In this document: in pieces, positions 1-8,495 of the stretch
Position numbering within the stretch: position 1 is the first letter of the stretch
Layout of the letters: each line of letters opens with the position of its first letter
Source of the DNA: BOG-1184 sp049514575
GTDB taxonomy: Bacteria > Fibrobacterota > Chitinivibrionia > Chitinivibrionales > Chitinispirillaceae
Length of the DNA stretch: 54,865 nucleotides
Assembly: GCA_049514575.1 (NCBI GenBank)
Contig: JBEKUX010000014.1
Span: 1 to 54,865 of the forward strand
Reading direction: 5' to 3'
Notes under the pieces: generated by a model
Seen by the model: the letters and a program-made list of their open reading frames with translations, nothing else
Databases searched by the model: none
What the model was told of the DNA's origin: nothing
Position numbers and translations under genes: made by a program

Positions 1-2753
1 AGTTTATCAGGTACCACATCAAACACTTCCATTGCAACGGCAGGTGCGTTGCCAACAGGCAGGCCTTCCATATGGCGGAAAGGGAGTGTTTTTGCGCCCC
101 CGATAGTGACGGATGAAGTTCTCGTGCCGCTGCCGCCAAGCGTGACTGATACAATTGTACCGGTAAAATTGTCTTTAGGATAATTGAATTTTGATGATGT
201 GATTATCTTTTTCTTTCCTGTACCGGCGGCGCCACTGGTAGTACCAGTTATTTCCTTTTGAACAGGAGCGGGGGATATTTTTCCTGAAGTATTCGATAAG
301 GTACTCAATTCCTGCAGAAGGAATGCTGCATCTTTAACCATTGCCGCTGCACGGGCGATTATTGCGGTGCTTTGCTCGTTTTGTACAAGAGATCGTTCTG
401 AATCACGCAATTGAGTTAAAACAGTTTGTGCAAACGAAATCTGTTTTTCAAGCGAAGTCCCTGATTCCGGGGTTATTTTCGTTTCATGAACAGCTGTTGT
501 TGAGGCGTTTTTATGAACGGACGGTGTCTCTTGCAAATTATCTTTATTCTCTGAAGCCGCTTCCGTCCTTGGTGCGGTAATATCCCACATGGAAAGTGCT
601 GGGTGTTTTTGCTTTTCAAGGAACTGCCGGATTACCGGCAGTTCGGTTCCTAGGGTCTCATCGGCAACTTTGTCGAGCAGGTCAGGGCAACCCGCCTGTT
701 CGCACGCGAGTTTGAGATCGTCGCGAAGCTGCTCTTTTAGCTGTTTGGGCATCCACACGAGGCGTCGTATGCCGCCCTCAGCAGCGATAAATTTGCGGGA
801 GGTCAGGAAGACTTTACCGCAACCGAGGAATCCCGGGGTTTGCTGGCCGCCGCCTACATTGCCTGCAAGCGACGAAAATTTCATGCCGACCGGTGTCCTG
901 CCGGTAAATTCACGGTTTACAGCGATAACGCCATTGAGTTCTGGAATCACGGCAAGGATAACTTCAAAACAACCGCACGAGGTCATGGGACTCGACATGA
1001 TCGAATACATCGAGATCTCGTCGACCGAATGGTTAGAATTCGCGTAAACGTAACTGTTGATATCTTTCCAGATTCCGCGTACCGGATCGATGCATTCACC
1101 TTTAGTAAGCGGCTTGTTGGGGCCGGTAGGGTCGATCTCATAAGCGGCCTTGCCGTCGAGCCAGTTGTAGGCGCCGCACAGACCCAGACGCTCGGGAGTG
1201 ATCACGCACACATGGTTGGGCGCAAACGACTGGCAGAGCAGGCAGCTGTAAAACGTGTCAACGCTTTCGTCAGTAAGTGAAGCGAGTCGCAGGTTGCGTT
1301 CACGATAGATTTTCCGTGCATACGATAACAGCCGCGAGACCTGACCTGCTTCGGTATAGAGCGTAACCGAAACCTTATCGACTATCGCCGGATAATCGGA
1401 GAGCAGACGTGCGCGTATGATTTCACCGAAATGCCTGATCCGAAAACTCTTGTTGAATGAATCTTTGCTGATGCGTACCCAAATAATGTCGCGCTGGCCC
1501 ATATGCCAGATACCTTCGGCCTGATTAATCAGGTGGTGGATCTGGCGTTCGAGAATCGGCTCGAAATCCGACTGCATCTTGCGGCCGGAAACTTCGATCC
1601 AAATGCCGAGTGGCAGCGTATCGCCCTCCTTCACCTGGTCCGCTTCCGGTCCGACGACTTCGATTTTACCGTCGGTTACTTCTTCCATATCCTTCATGGT
1701 GCAGAACTCGAAAGCCTCGCTCAGGTTACCGCCAAATTCCACCTGCGTCTGTTCCTTGCGGATCCGTTCACCCTCGAATGCCGCACCATATGCCACCGGT
1801 ATCGGGATCTGGGTTATTTTTACCTTGCAGCCACGTACTTCAAGTGCGTGGGTTACCATAGTGTCAAGAGACACATTGCTCACGACATGCTCATAAGTGC
1901 AGATACCGGACGGCAGGATTTGCGGAATGTCCGTATCGGCAATGGTCGGAAAACCGTAGTTGATACAGCCAGCCGCTGCAGCATATTTCTCATCGTCGAC
2001 TTCGCCTAGTGCAAGTACAAAAGCGAAAGTCCTGTTTTTATTGTAAAGAAGATTACGAACGGCTTCGCCTTTTTTAACGCCGCCGAACGAGAGAGCAACG
2101 CGGCTTGCGAACCCCAGTGCGTGTACTGCGGCGCTCGTGTCCCTGCCGTAGGGGACAAGCCGCGTCTCCCAGCCGAGCTGCACGCCTTTTGAAGCAAGCT
2201 GTTCGGCGAAAGAGACGCCTGACACGTTGCCTGACATGAACACGTACAGATTTTTACTCTGTAGTTCGCGTGCAAGTTTGACCGCCGCATCCGCGTCCGG
2301 CGCTGCACCGACAATGGCGGCAAATCCCGGAGCGGAACCGTCGACAAACTCAACACCGCGCTCGCGCATGATCACGTCGTCAGCCGCGCCGAGCCATATC
2401 CCCTGCGACGGGGATGGGCCGATCACGGTTTTGCATGCTTCGATGACTTCGAATGCAAAAAGTGTGGCCATGCCGGCATCGAGTGCAGGGCCGAGATAGG
2501 GAAGCCACACCCGTTCATAAGGTGAAGGAGGAAGAATCCTTCTGGCATGGTCGAGTAATGTCCGCATCTGGCCGATCGTCGATATTTCAAGGCCGAGGAG
2601 CGAATAAGAGAGCGGTAGAAAATAGGCGGTATTGGGGAACGCGACCGGATGTGTTTCCCCTTTTTGCCGGACGGTTTCTTTCAGCAGGGTGTCGGCACGT
2701 TCAACCGCCGCATGCGCGCCGCGGATAACTGCGGTCGCAATCAGCTTAGACAT
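1..2753 (-). CDS. acsB: Acetyl-CoA synthase (AcsB) fused to start of corrinoid protein small subunit (AcsD-like); 3' end outside window
   Basis: ACS joins CO, a methyl group from the corrinoid iron-sulfur protein and CoA to make acetyl-CoA in the cytoplasmic CODH/ACS complex. Start ATG at 2753 overlaps the acsA stop by 8 bases (ATGTCTAA). Residues 1-~726 are a full bacterial-type ACS: the A-cluster Cys pair is at 504 and 507 (SCLLC), further Cys follow in the same segment, and a Cys-Gly-Cys triplet starts at 593. These sit almost exactly where Moorella ACS has 506/509 and 595-597. The frame does not stop after the usual ACS end. I translated 1-600 codon by codon and found no stop. A ~125-residue Ala/Ser/Thr-rich linker is followed, from about residue 857, by a segment with SVTIGG, TLPF, HMEG and AMEVFD, the typical opening of AcsD/CdhD. 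At least 917 codons are visible. The fusion reading is an inference from motif similarity, because only ~60 residues of the AcsD-like part lie in the window. Confidence 0.92.
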   Translation of the reverse strand, partial: MSKLIATAVIRGAHAAVERADTLLKETVRQKGETHPVAFPNTAYFLPLSYSLLGLEISTIGQMRTLLDHARRILPPSPYERVWLPYLGPALDAGMATLFAFEVIEACKTVIGPSPSQGIWLGAADDVIMRERGVEFVDGSAPGFAAIVGAAPDADAAVKLARELQSKNLYVFMSGNVSGVSFAEQLASKGVQLGWETRLVPYGRDTSAAVHALGFASRVALSFGGVKKGEAVRNLLYNKNRTFAFVLALGEVDDEKYAAAAGCINYGFPTIADTDIPQILPSGICTYEHVVSNVSLDTMVTHALEVRGCKVKITQIPIPVAYGAAFEGERIRKEQTQVEFGGNLSEAFEFCTMKDMEEVTDGKIEVVGPEADQVKEGDTLPLGIWIEVSGRKMQSDFEPILERQIHHLINQAEGIWHMGQRDIIWVRISKDSFNKSFRIRHFGEIIRARLLSDYPAIVDKVSVTLYTEAGQVSRLLSYARKIYRERNLRLASLTDESVDTFYSCLLCQSFAPNHVCVITPERLGLCGAYNWLDGKAAYEIDPTGPNKPLTKGECIDPVRGIWKDINSYVYANSNHSVDEISMYSIMSSPMTSCGCFEVILAVIPELNGVIAVNREFTGRTPVGMKFSSLAGNVGGGQQTPGFLGCGKVFLTSRKFIAAEGGIRRLVWMPKQLKEQLRDDLKLACEQAGCPDLLDKVADETLGTELPVIRQFLEKQKHPALSMWDITAPRTEAASENKDNLQETPSVHKNASTTAVHETKITPESGTSLEKQISFAQTVLTQLRDSERSLVQNEQSTAIIARAAAMVKDAAFLLQELSTLSNTSGKISPAPVQKEITGTTSGAAGTGKKKIITSSKFNYPKDNFTGTIVSVTLGGSGTRTSSVTIGGAKTLPFRHMEGLPVGNAPAVAMEVFDVVPDK

Positions 2754-4701
2754 CGAGTTCTCTCCGTTCTTTCATGCCGAGAAGTATGCGCTCCCGTTTA
2801 CGGTTTATATTGAGCGCCGATCGCTTGCGGTCGATATGTTCCAGAATGCGTTTCGCCTGCTCCTTGACCGAATCTGACCAATCGAACCTGCCACCCGTGA
2901 TTGTTTCAATGTCGCCGGTAAGGAAATCAGAAAGTTTTTTTGAACCGGTCACATGGAGCGGCGTCCCGAGCATTACATAAATGCCGGAACCCACAAAGTA
3001 GTGGCCGATCGCAACCGCCTTCTCGCTTACCCATTCGGGCGCAGCACCGGCCGCCGGCAGATCGGCAAGATCATTGCCAAGGCCGCCTTCTTTAACTAAT
3101 TCGGTTGCCGCCGCAAGAAGTCGGCTGTTGTCTACACATGAACCCATGTGCAGAACCGGCGGCATACCGACCGCTTCGCATACTTCGCGCAGGCCAGGGC
3201 CCGCGAGTTCGAATGCGGTCTCCGGCGTCATGAGGCCGGCCTTTGCGCATGCCATCGCGGTACAGCCGGTAAGCAGTACCAGCACGTCGTTCTTTATGAG
3301 CTCCTTGACAAGCTCAACGCCGCGTCCGCTTAAATCATCTTTCGGATTGTTGCAGCCCACGACACCGGCCACGCCCCTGATACGGCCGTCAATAATAGCA
3401 TCATTGAGCGGCCGGAAACTTTTCCGGTAGGTGCCGCCGAGCATTTCGAAGATGGTCCGGACCGAAAAACCTGCGACAAGGTCAAGTTTTTCTTCCGGAA
3501 TGTATACCTTTTCTTTGCGGCGATTGGCGAAATTATCGATCGCCATACGCACGAGGTGCCGTGCCTGTTCACCGGCATGTTCTGCATCGAATGCGAAAGG
3601 CTGAAAGCCTTCGGTATGTGCGAGCGGGGAGGTGGAAACGATTTTAGTGTGGAAACATTTTGCCACATCGGCAAGGCCGGGCATGACACACTGCACATCG
3701 ACAAGCATCATCTCCACGGCGCCGGTCATGACGGCAAGCTCCTGTTGCAAAAAACTTCCTGCCACCGGTATGCCGTGCCGCATCAGGATTTCGTTTGCGG
3801 TACAGCAGATGCCGCCGAGTTGGACGCCAACAGAACCCTTGGTTTGAGCATATTCAATGATTGCCGGGTCCTCACACGCGACCGCAATCATCTCCGAAAG
3901 AACCGGTTCATGGCCGTGTACAATAATATTAACCTTATCTTTGCTAATAACACCGAGATTAACCATGGAACGTACCGGCCGCGGCGTTCCAAACAGAATG
4001 TCGGAGATCGCGGTCGCTATGGTTGACCCACCCCAGCCGTCAGCAATGGCCGCCCGGATGCCGGCAAGCGCAAGGTGTCGGTATTCATGGTCAACGCCCA
4101 TCGTGGTACGGTGCATGATTTCGACAACCGACGGGTCAATGCCGACAGGGGCGAGTCCTTGTTTTTCCCAAAGTGCCTGGCGCGGTTTAGGCGCCTGCGC
4201 TAGCGTGGCAAGTTTTTTTTCCGAGGAACCGAATTCGCTTTCAAAAATTTCTACCAGTTCAGAAGCGATCTGAAAAGGCGTTTTATTATCTATGATTATT
4301 CCATAGTCAGTCGCGACTTCACGCAACCTTCGTTCGTCCTTAATAGTATAGTCCGGCGAATTACCTTTGACCGCAAGTTTGAAGATATGTACAAGGTGTC
4401 TACCATGGTCAGAGTGCGCTGCGACTCCTGCGGCGATTTCGCGGCATAGATTACGGGCTGCAATGGTGTCGCAGTCAGCTCCGCAGACGCCGCGCGGGTT
4501 CTTGGCTGTGATTCTGCATGGACCCATATTGCAGATACGGCAACAGAGACCGTTTTTTCCGAACGCGCATGCCGGCCCGCTGTCCGCAGCACGGTGCCAA
4601 ACGGTCTTGATATTTGCGGAAGAAGCCCGTTCGCAAAGTTCTTGTGATAATGGGGAACAGCTGGAAGGTATGTTCCTTTTGGTGGAAGCTTTTACTGTCA
4701 T
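2746..4701 (-). CDS. acsA: Anaerobic carbon monoxide dehydrogenase catalytic subunit (CODH of the CODH/ACS complex)
   Basis: Interconverts CO2 and CO at a Ni-Fe-S C-cluster and supplies CO to ACS. The 651-residue product has the usual CooS/AcsA length. The N-terminal cysteine cluster for the B/D iron-sulfur centres is at residues ~45-62 (GLCCRICNMGPCR). All C-cluster ligand motifs are present in order: IIVHGHEP (His), GGICCTANE, VDVQCVMP, VVGCNNP, LLTGCTAMAC and HMGSCVDNSR. The lysine-containing SEKAVAIGHYF segment is also there, so the enzyme looks intact. I chose ATG at 4701 (MTVKAS), preceded by AAAGG. A TTG at 4737 in the same frame would add 12 residues and has no better ribosome site. 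The stop overlaps the acsB start, implying one transcript with coupled translation. No accessory maturation gene (cooC) is seen in the window. Confidence 0.96.
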   Translation of the reverse strand: MTVKASTKRNIPSSCSPLSQELCERASSANIKTVWHRAADSGPACAFGKNGLCCRICNMGPCRITAKNPRGVCGADCDTIAARNLCREIAAGVAAHSDHGRHLVHIFKLAVKGNSPDYTIKDERRLREVATDYGIIIDNKTPFQIASELVEIFESEFGSSEKKLATLAQAPKPRQALWEKQGLAPVGIDPSVVEIMHRTTMGVDHEYRHLALAGIRAAIADGWGGSTIATAISDILFGTPRPVRSMVNLGVISKDKVNIIVHGHEPVLSEMIAVACEDPAIIEYAQTKGSVGVQLGGICCTANEILMRHGIPVAGSFLQQELAVMTGAVEMMLVDVQCVMPGLADVAKCFHTKIVSTSPLAHTEGFQPFAFDAEHAGEQARHLVRMAIDNFANRRKEKVYIPEEKLDLVAGFSVRTIFEMLGGTYRKSFRPLNDAIIDGRIRGVAGVVGCNNPKDDLSGRGVELVKELIKNDVLVLLTGCTAMACAKAGLMTPETAFELAGPGLREVCEAVGMPPVLHMGSCVDNSRLLAAATELVKEGGLGNDLADLPAAGAAPEWVSEKAVAIGHYFVGSGIYVMLGTPLHVTGSKKLSDFLTGDIETITGGRFDWSDSVKEQAKRILEHIDRKRSALNINRKRERILLGMKERRELDV

Positions 4702-4867
4702 GAAATGGCCTTTAAAATCTGGATAACAGATTTCCAAATTATTATGAAAAAAGACAGGGTCTGGAAAATAATTTTCAAACTCTGGTAATCTGCACTTAAT
4801 TTTAAACTTTCACCTTATTCATTTGCCGATTGTGGCAGATTAAAAAGGGGCTTATTATAAATATCAT

Positions 4868-5881
4868 TCATGGATTCATGACGTTACCACAGATGGCTGG
4901 TATCACATTGTGTGTGATATAAGGAAACGGCCTTCTGTAGATGATATACTTTTGCCACGAGTATCTGAACTTGGCAGCTATTGATTGCACAAAAAGCCGG
5001 TTCCGCAGGTAGCTGTAGGAAGGATCGAAATAACAGTTGATATGGCATTGCTCGCAGAATTGATAGCATCCCTGCATACGTGCAGACTCCTGTCGGACCG
5101 AACCTGAAAGAATTTCCGAAAGGTTTTTCCCAACCGGAATCATATCGATCCGGTGATGAAAACACGGCAGCGCCAGCGTATTGTCCGGAAGAATAACCAG
5201 GGTCGAATCAACTGCATGACACAGAGGCGAGGAAGTATGGTTTCCACCGCCGGATCGAAAGGTGAGATGTGCACGATTGAGATAGACTCCGGGGCGTTTT
5301 GAATATTCCAGCGCTTTGCGGTGCGTGGTATTTGAGATCGGATCTTTGCCGTTAATGGCAAATTCCGGATCAAGGATAACGATCAATTTCTTTTCCCGCG
5401 CCAGCCAGAAAACCCCTTCAAAAGAGGATATATTCCGTTCTGTGTAGGTAAAGAGCAGGTCCGGTACGAGTTTATTTCGCAGGGCGATATCGATGGACTG
5501 CAGGACACTATTGAAAGACGGGCTGCCTTTTTGAACATCGTGAAACTCCTGTGTATCAGCACTTATGCTGAAATGAAGCAGGTCAATAAGGCACGCTAAC
5601 TCTTTTACCCGTTCGGGAAAGAGAAGGCAATTAGTAGTAACCGACGTGATAAAACCCATTTCTTTTGCCGAATGCAGAAATTCTGGAAGTTGTTGATTAA
5701 GAAGCGGTTCCCCTCCGGTAAAATCCACAAATCTGCATCCGGCACGGCGTGCTGCAGCAAGGTTGGTTTTTACATCTTTACACAAAGCATCGGGTATCGC
5801 AGGCTCTTTCCAGATGTCACAGAAGACGCAGCGTGCATTGCAGCGGGTGGTAACATAGTAATGGAGAAGGAGCGGTTTCAT
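4868..5881 (-). CDS. Radical SAM protein with SPASM-like C-terminal cysteines
   Basis: A 337-residue radical SAM enzyme. The [4Fe-4S]/SAM motif CxxxCxxC is at Cys14, Cys18 and Cys21, and the SAM-binding FTGGEPL motif follows near residue 55. A TNCLLFP strand and an FSISAD segment fit the partial TIM barrel. The C-terminal third has a second cysteine set (LCHAVD, LPCFHH, then CYQFCEQCHINCYF), as in SPASM/twitch proteins that bind auxiliary clusters. The substrate cannot be read from the sequence. Its start lies 5 bases past the stop of the upstream glycosyltransferase, so the two are probably co-transcribed and may modify or assemble the same envelope glycan or peptide. ATG at 5881. Confidence 0.85.
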   Translation of the reverse strand: MKPLLLHYYVTTRCNARCVFCDIWKEPAIPDALCKDVKTNLAAARRAGCRFVDFTGGEPLLNQQLPEFLHSAKEMGFITSVTTNCLLFPERVKELACLIDLLHFSISADTQEFHDVQKGSPSFNSVLQSIDIALRNKLVPDLLFTYTERNISSFEGVFWLAREKKLIVILDPEFAINGKDPISNTTHRKALEYSKRPGVYLNRAHLTFRSGGGNHTSSPLCHAVDSTLVILPDNTLALPCFHHRIDMIPVGKNLSEILSGSVRQESARMQGCYQFCEQCHINCYFDPSYSYLRNRLFVQSIAAKFRYSWQKYIIYRRPFPYITHNVIPAICGNVMNP

Positions 5882-5886
5882 ACAAG

Positions 5887-7008
5887 TTAAGCGATACGCC
5901 GCCCCTTCCAGATGACCGTTTTTTTAAAGACGAGTGAGATCATAAGTACAACCGATTCGAGGAGAAATAATGGGTAGAACGGCAGAAAAAGCAACGGTTG
6001 CTGATTCGACTTAATTGTTCGAAAAGTAACGAAAATAAAAATACATGTCAATAGAAAATTGCCGCAGGTTACTAATGCAACAGTGTCCGGAAGAGTTTTC
6101 AGCATGGCAAGCACGAAAAGAATGTTCTGGACGCTGAGGAGTATGCCAAAGAACGAAAGGGTTGAGTTTCGCCGGAAACCCCCGTAGACCCATCGCAACA
6201 ACTGATGAAAGTATTCCGCGGGCGATGGGGCGTCGGAGGTAGTCGCGGTTGCCGAAAAAGGTTCTGTTGTCACTACACGAAAATGTTTCCGCCGAAAAGC
6301 GGTTAGCAGATCGCGGTCTTCGACTATACTGTATCCGATTGCACTAAAACCGCCTATTTCCGTATAGGCTTTGCGGGACAGGAGCATATTGTTGCCCATA
6401 CAGGAGCCGGAAATGCCAGCATTATTGAACGAGTAGGCAATGGCAAAGAGCAGTTCAAGTTGAAATGCCTGAAACCATCTGAATAATTTTAAAGCTGGAT
6501 TCGGGCAGAGAGTTGTATGGCCAAAAACCAGGTCGGCTCCGGCAAGCGCAGGTTGGATGAGCGAAAACAGCCAGGTAGGTTCAAGTACCATGTCCGCATC
6601 GGTACAGGCAATCCAATCAAAATTTGCTGCTTTAATCCCTGAATCCAACGCCTGTTGTTTGCTCGTCAGCTGGTGAGTTTCGGAAAAAACGGAATCAATA
6701 ACTTTTATCGGACATGTCCATTTATTTGAGGATAATATTTCATTATAATTATCTGTTGAGCAATCATTTACAAGGAGTATCTCATATTTTCCTTCATATT
6801 TTTGTTTTTCCAGAGAAATTAATAATTTTAGAAGGTTACTCGCTTCATTTCTGAAAGGAATGACGATTGAAACACCCGGAAAAGATGTGTCCTTTTGATC
6901 GTGGTAAAGTTTTCTCGTGGTGGGTTTTTGTAGCTTGATTAAAAGATAAAAAATTATCCCTGAATAAAAGACGAGGAGTAAAATCAGGATATTCCAGATA
7001 AATGCCAT
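5887..7008 (-). CDS. Membrane-anchored family 2 glycosyltransferase
   Basis: A 373-residue GT2 protein that should transfer a sugar from a nucleotide-sugar at the inner face of the cytoplasmic membrane. An N-terminal membrane helix (FIWNILILLLVFYSGIIFYL) is followed by the GT-A fold: VSIVIPFRNE, LLVNDCSTD, the metal-binding ACTDADM, then SIVEDRDLL and QLLRW. The last two match the acidic base and QxxRW-type motifs of processive or lipid-acceptor GT2 enzymes. Two or three hydrophobic helices close the protein. I prefer ATG at 7008 because GAGGG lies 5 bases upstream. An ATG at 7047 would add 13 residues and has no ribosome site. It is transcribed divergently from acpS and sits directly upstream of the radical SAM gene. 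Acceptor unknown. Confidence 0.85.
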   Translation of the reverse strand: MAFIWNILILLLVFYSGIIFYLLIKLQKPTTRKLYHDQKDTSFPGVSIVIPFRNEASNLLKLLISLEKQKYEGKYEILLVNDCSTDNYNEILSSNKWTCPIKVIDSVFSETHQLTSKQQALDSGIKAANFDWIACTDADMVLEPTWLFSLIQPALAGADLVFGHTTLCPNPALKLFRWFQAFQLELLFAIAYSFNNAGISGSCMGNNMLLSRKAYTEIGGFSAIGYSIVEDRDLLTAFRRKHFRVVTTEPFSATATTSDAPSPAEYFHQLLRWVYGGFRRNSTLSFFGILLSVQNILFVLAMLKTLPDTVALVTCGNFLLTCIFIFVTFRTIKSNQQPLLFLPFYPLFLLESVVLMISLVFKKTVIWKGRRIA

Positions 7009-7112
7009 TCTTTCCCTCTGAAAGCGGTTATACAAAAAATAACACATTGAATAGCGCTAATTTCATTTATATTTATAAGCCATTGTAAACAAATGCAGTT
7101 TATGGACATCAT

Positions 7113-7493
7113 ATGATAAAAGGAATCGGTATCGATATTGTAGCAATCAATCGGATTGAAAAATGTATTGTTAATTATGGGGACCGTTTTTTAAAAAAGG
7201 TTTTTACCGATTTAGAAATACAACTGTGCAATAGTAAGGCTCACCCTGCTGTTCATTTCGCGGGTCGCTGGGCCGCAAAAGAGGCTTTTTATAAAGCATT
7301 ACCGTTATCGTGCCAATCGCTGACTTCATGGAAAGACATGCAGATACTGGCCTCAGGCGAAAGCAGCAAACCTGTAATTGACATCTGTTGCAGTACACTT
7401 GTGGATCGGATTAAAAGAGAAGGTTTAGCTGCTTTCAGCGTCTCAATAAGTCATGAACAGGAATATTGTACTTCCTTTGTGATTATCGAATAG
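7113..7493 (+). CDS. acpS: Holo-[acyl-carrier-protein] synthase
   Basis: Transfers 4'-phosphopantetheine from CoA to the serine of acyl carrier protein, activating it for fatty-acid synthesis in the cytoplasm. The 126-residue length is normal. The family signatures are present: GIGIDIV with the Mg-binding Asp8, FAGRWAAKEAFYKAL with Glu57, and the C-terminal SISHE. ATG at 7113 has only a weak ribosome site. It is the first plus-strand gene of a run leading into envelope genes. Confidence 0.95.
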   Translation: MIKGIGIDIVAINRIEKCIVNYGDRFLKKVFTDLEIQLCNSKAHPAVHFAGRWAAKEAFYKALPLSCQSLTSWKDMQILASGESSKPVIDICCSTLVDRIKREGLAAFSVSISHEQEYCTSFVIIE

Positions 7494-7506
7494 TGCCAGG
7501 TAATAC

Positions 7507-7535
7507 TTGACACTATCCGTCTTTCGGGTTATTTT
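7507..7535 (+). promoter_or_regulatory. Candidate sigma-70 promoter
   Basis: A perfect -35 hexamer TTGACA (7507-7512) is followed after 17 bases by TATTTT (7530-7535), four of six matches to the -10 consensus. It lies just after acpS and ~65 bases before the preferred start of the next gene, so it could drive the 7603-12825 envelope genes. Sequence match only. Confidence 0.45.
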
Positions 7536-7602
7536 TAATAGGTAGGGAATTTGATCTATAATAATGTCTTTGCCTGAGGATGTTACTGAAAGGTTACGTG
7601 CG

Positions 7603-8379
7603 ATGAACGAACGTGGAAATAATTTTTATACCTCTCTGTTCATTGCCTTGTTTTTCTTCTCAATGACTTCGTCAGTGAGAGGACAGGCAGGAAATCTTGC
7701 TCCGCTGGACGAATCCCAGTTTACCGATACTGCTGCATCGCAGGGCGGTTCCGGACAAAAGTCCAATCTCGGAGCAGAGCCCGATATGAGCGGGGAAGCG
7801 GAGGGTGAAGGCAATGTTCCGACTGCGGTAATCGAGGGCGTTCAGATTTCAGGTGAACCCGGGGAGCGGCCGGATGAAAAGGTAATAAGCTGCTATTTTA
7901 TTTTCCGGGATAAGCCATCCAGTTATTTCTATGAAGTAAAAGTAAAAGAAAAAAAGATAATTTTCGAATTCAATGATACCAAGACAAGTTCTGCACCAAT
8001 TCCCTCTGCTGCGGAACCTCCGATCAAGGGTTTCACGGTCGATGAGCGCAAGATCGATGTCAACAAGGATATTAAAGGACTGAAGCCCGAATATCATAAC
8101 CAGATCAAGGTGACTTTTAATGTAAGTGCGGTTCCCGATATCCATGTAAACGACGAATATAACGTTATTTCTTACAGTTATAAGTGGACGACCGACTCAA
8201 CAAAGCTGGATAAATACATCATTAAACCGGGTAAAAAATGGCCAATCTATCTTGCACTGGGTGCAGTTGCTACTGGCGGCGGGGTAGCGGCTTATATTCT
8301 TACAAGACCTCCACCTCCTCCGGCGCCGACAGGGGCCCTCGGTATTTCCGACTTACCAGATCACCATCAATACCCTTAA
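7603..8379 (+). CDS. Membrane-anchored periplasmic protein of unknown function
   Basis: Not recognised. The 258-residue product starts at ATG 7603 with GAAAGG 9 bases upstream. An ATG at 7564 adds 13 residues but lacks a ribosome site. It has an N-terminal hydrophobic stretch (FYTSLFIALFFFSMTSSVRG) ending in a possible signal-peptidase site, and then an acidic, Gly/Ser-rich low-complexity region. A beta-rich block at ~residues 95-200 (ISCYFIFRD, KKIIFEFND, IKVTFNVSAV) resembles small AMIN-type domains in style only. A hydrophobic segment (WPIYLALGAVATGGGVAAYIL) and a proline run close it. It precedes a PASTA protein, suggesting a cell-envelope role. Confidence 0.65.
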   Translation: MNERGNNFYTSLFIALFFFSMTSSVRGQAGNLAPLDESQFTDTAASQGGSGQKSNLGAEPDMSGEAEGEGNVPTAVIEGVQISGEPGERPDEKVISCYFIFRDKPSSYFYEVKVKEKKIIFEFNDTKTSSAPIPSAAEPPIKGFTVDERKIDVNKDIKGLKPEYHNQIKVTFNVSAVPDIHVNDEYNVISYSYKWTTDSTKLDKYIIKPGKKWPIYLALGAVATGGGVAAYILTRPPPPPAPTGALGISDLPDHHQYP

Positions 8380-8495
8380 ACAGATAGCTATTTGTTTTTT
8401 GTTTATTGTGGGTATAAACGGCGCTGTTTCCCTTCAATCATATCTCCTTTCTTATCTGCGGCGAAATACTATTTTTTATCTCTATTTCAAATCAT

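Noticed and set aside
550..650. A frameshift joining separate acsB and acsD genes into a false fusion
   Set aside because: The codon-by-codon reading gives no stop, the linker is not the usual intergenic composition, and the AcsD-like start is in the same frame; still worth checking in reads.
341..2728. Plus-strand and minus-strand reading frames of 60-170 codons over the acsB region
   Set aside because: They are out-of-frame shadows of the acsB coding frame, which runs unbroken on the minus strand and carries all A-cluster motifs.
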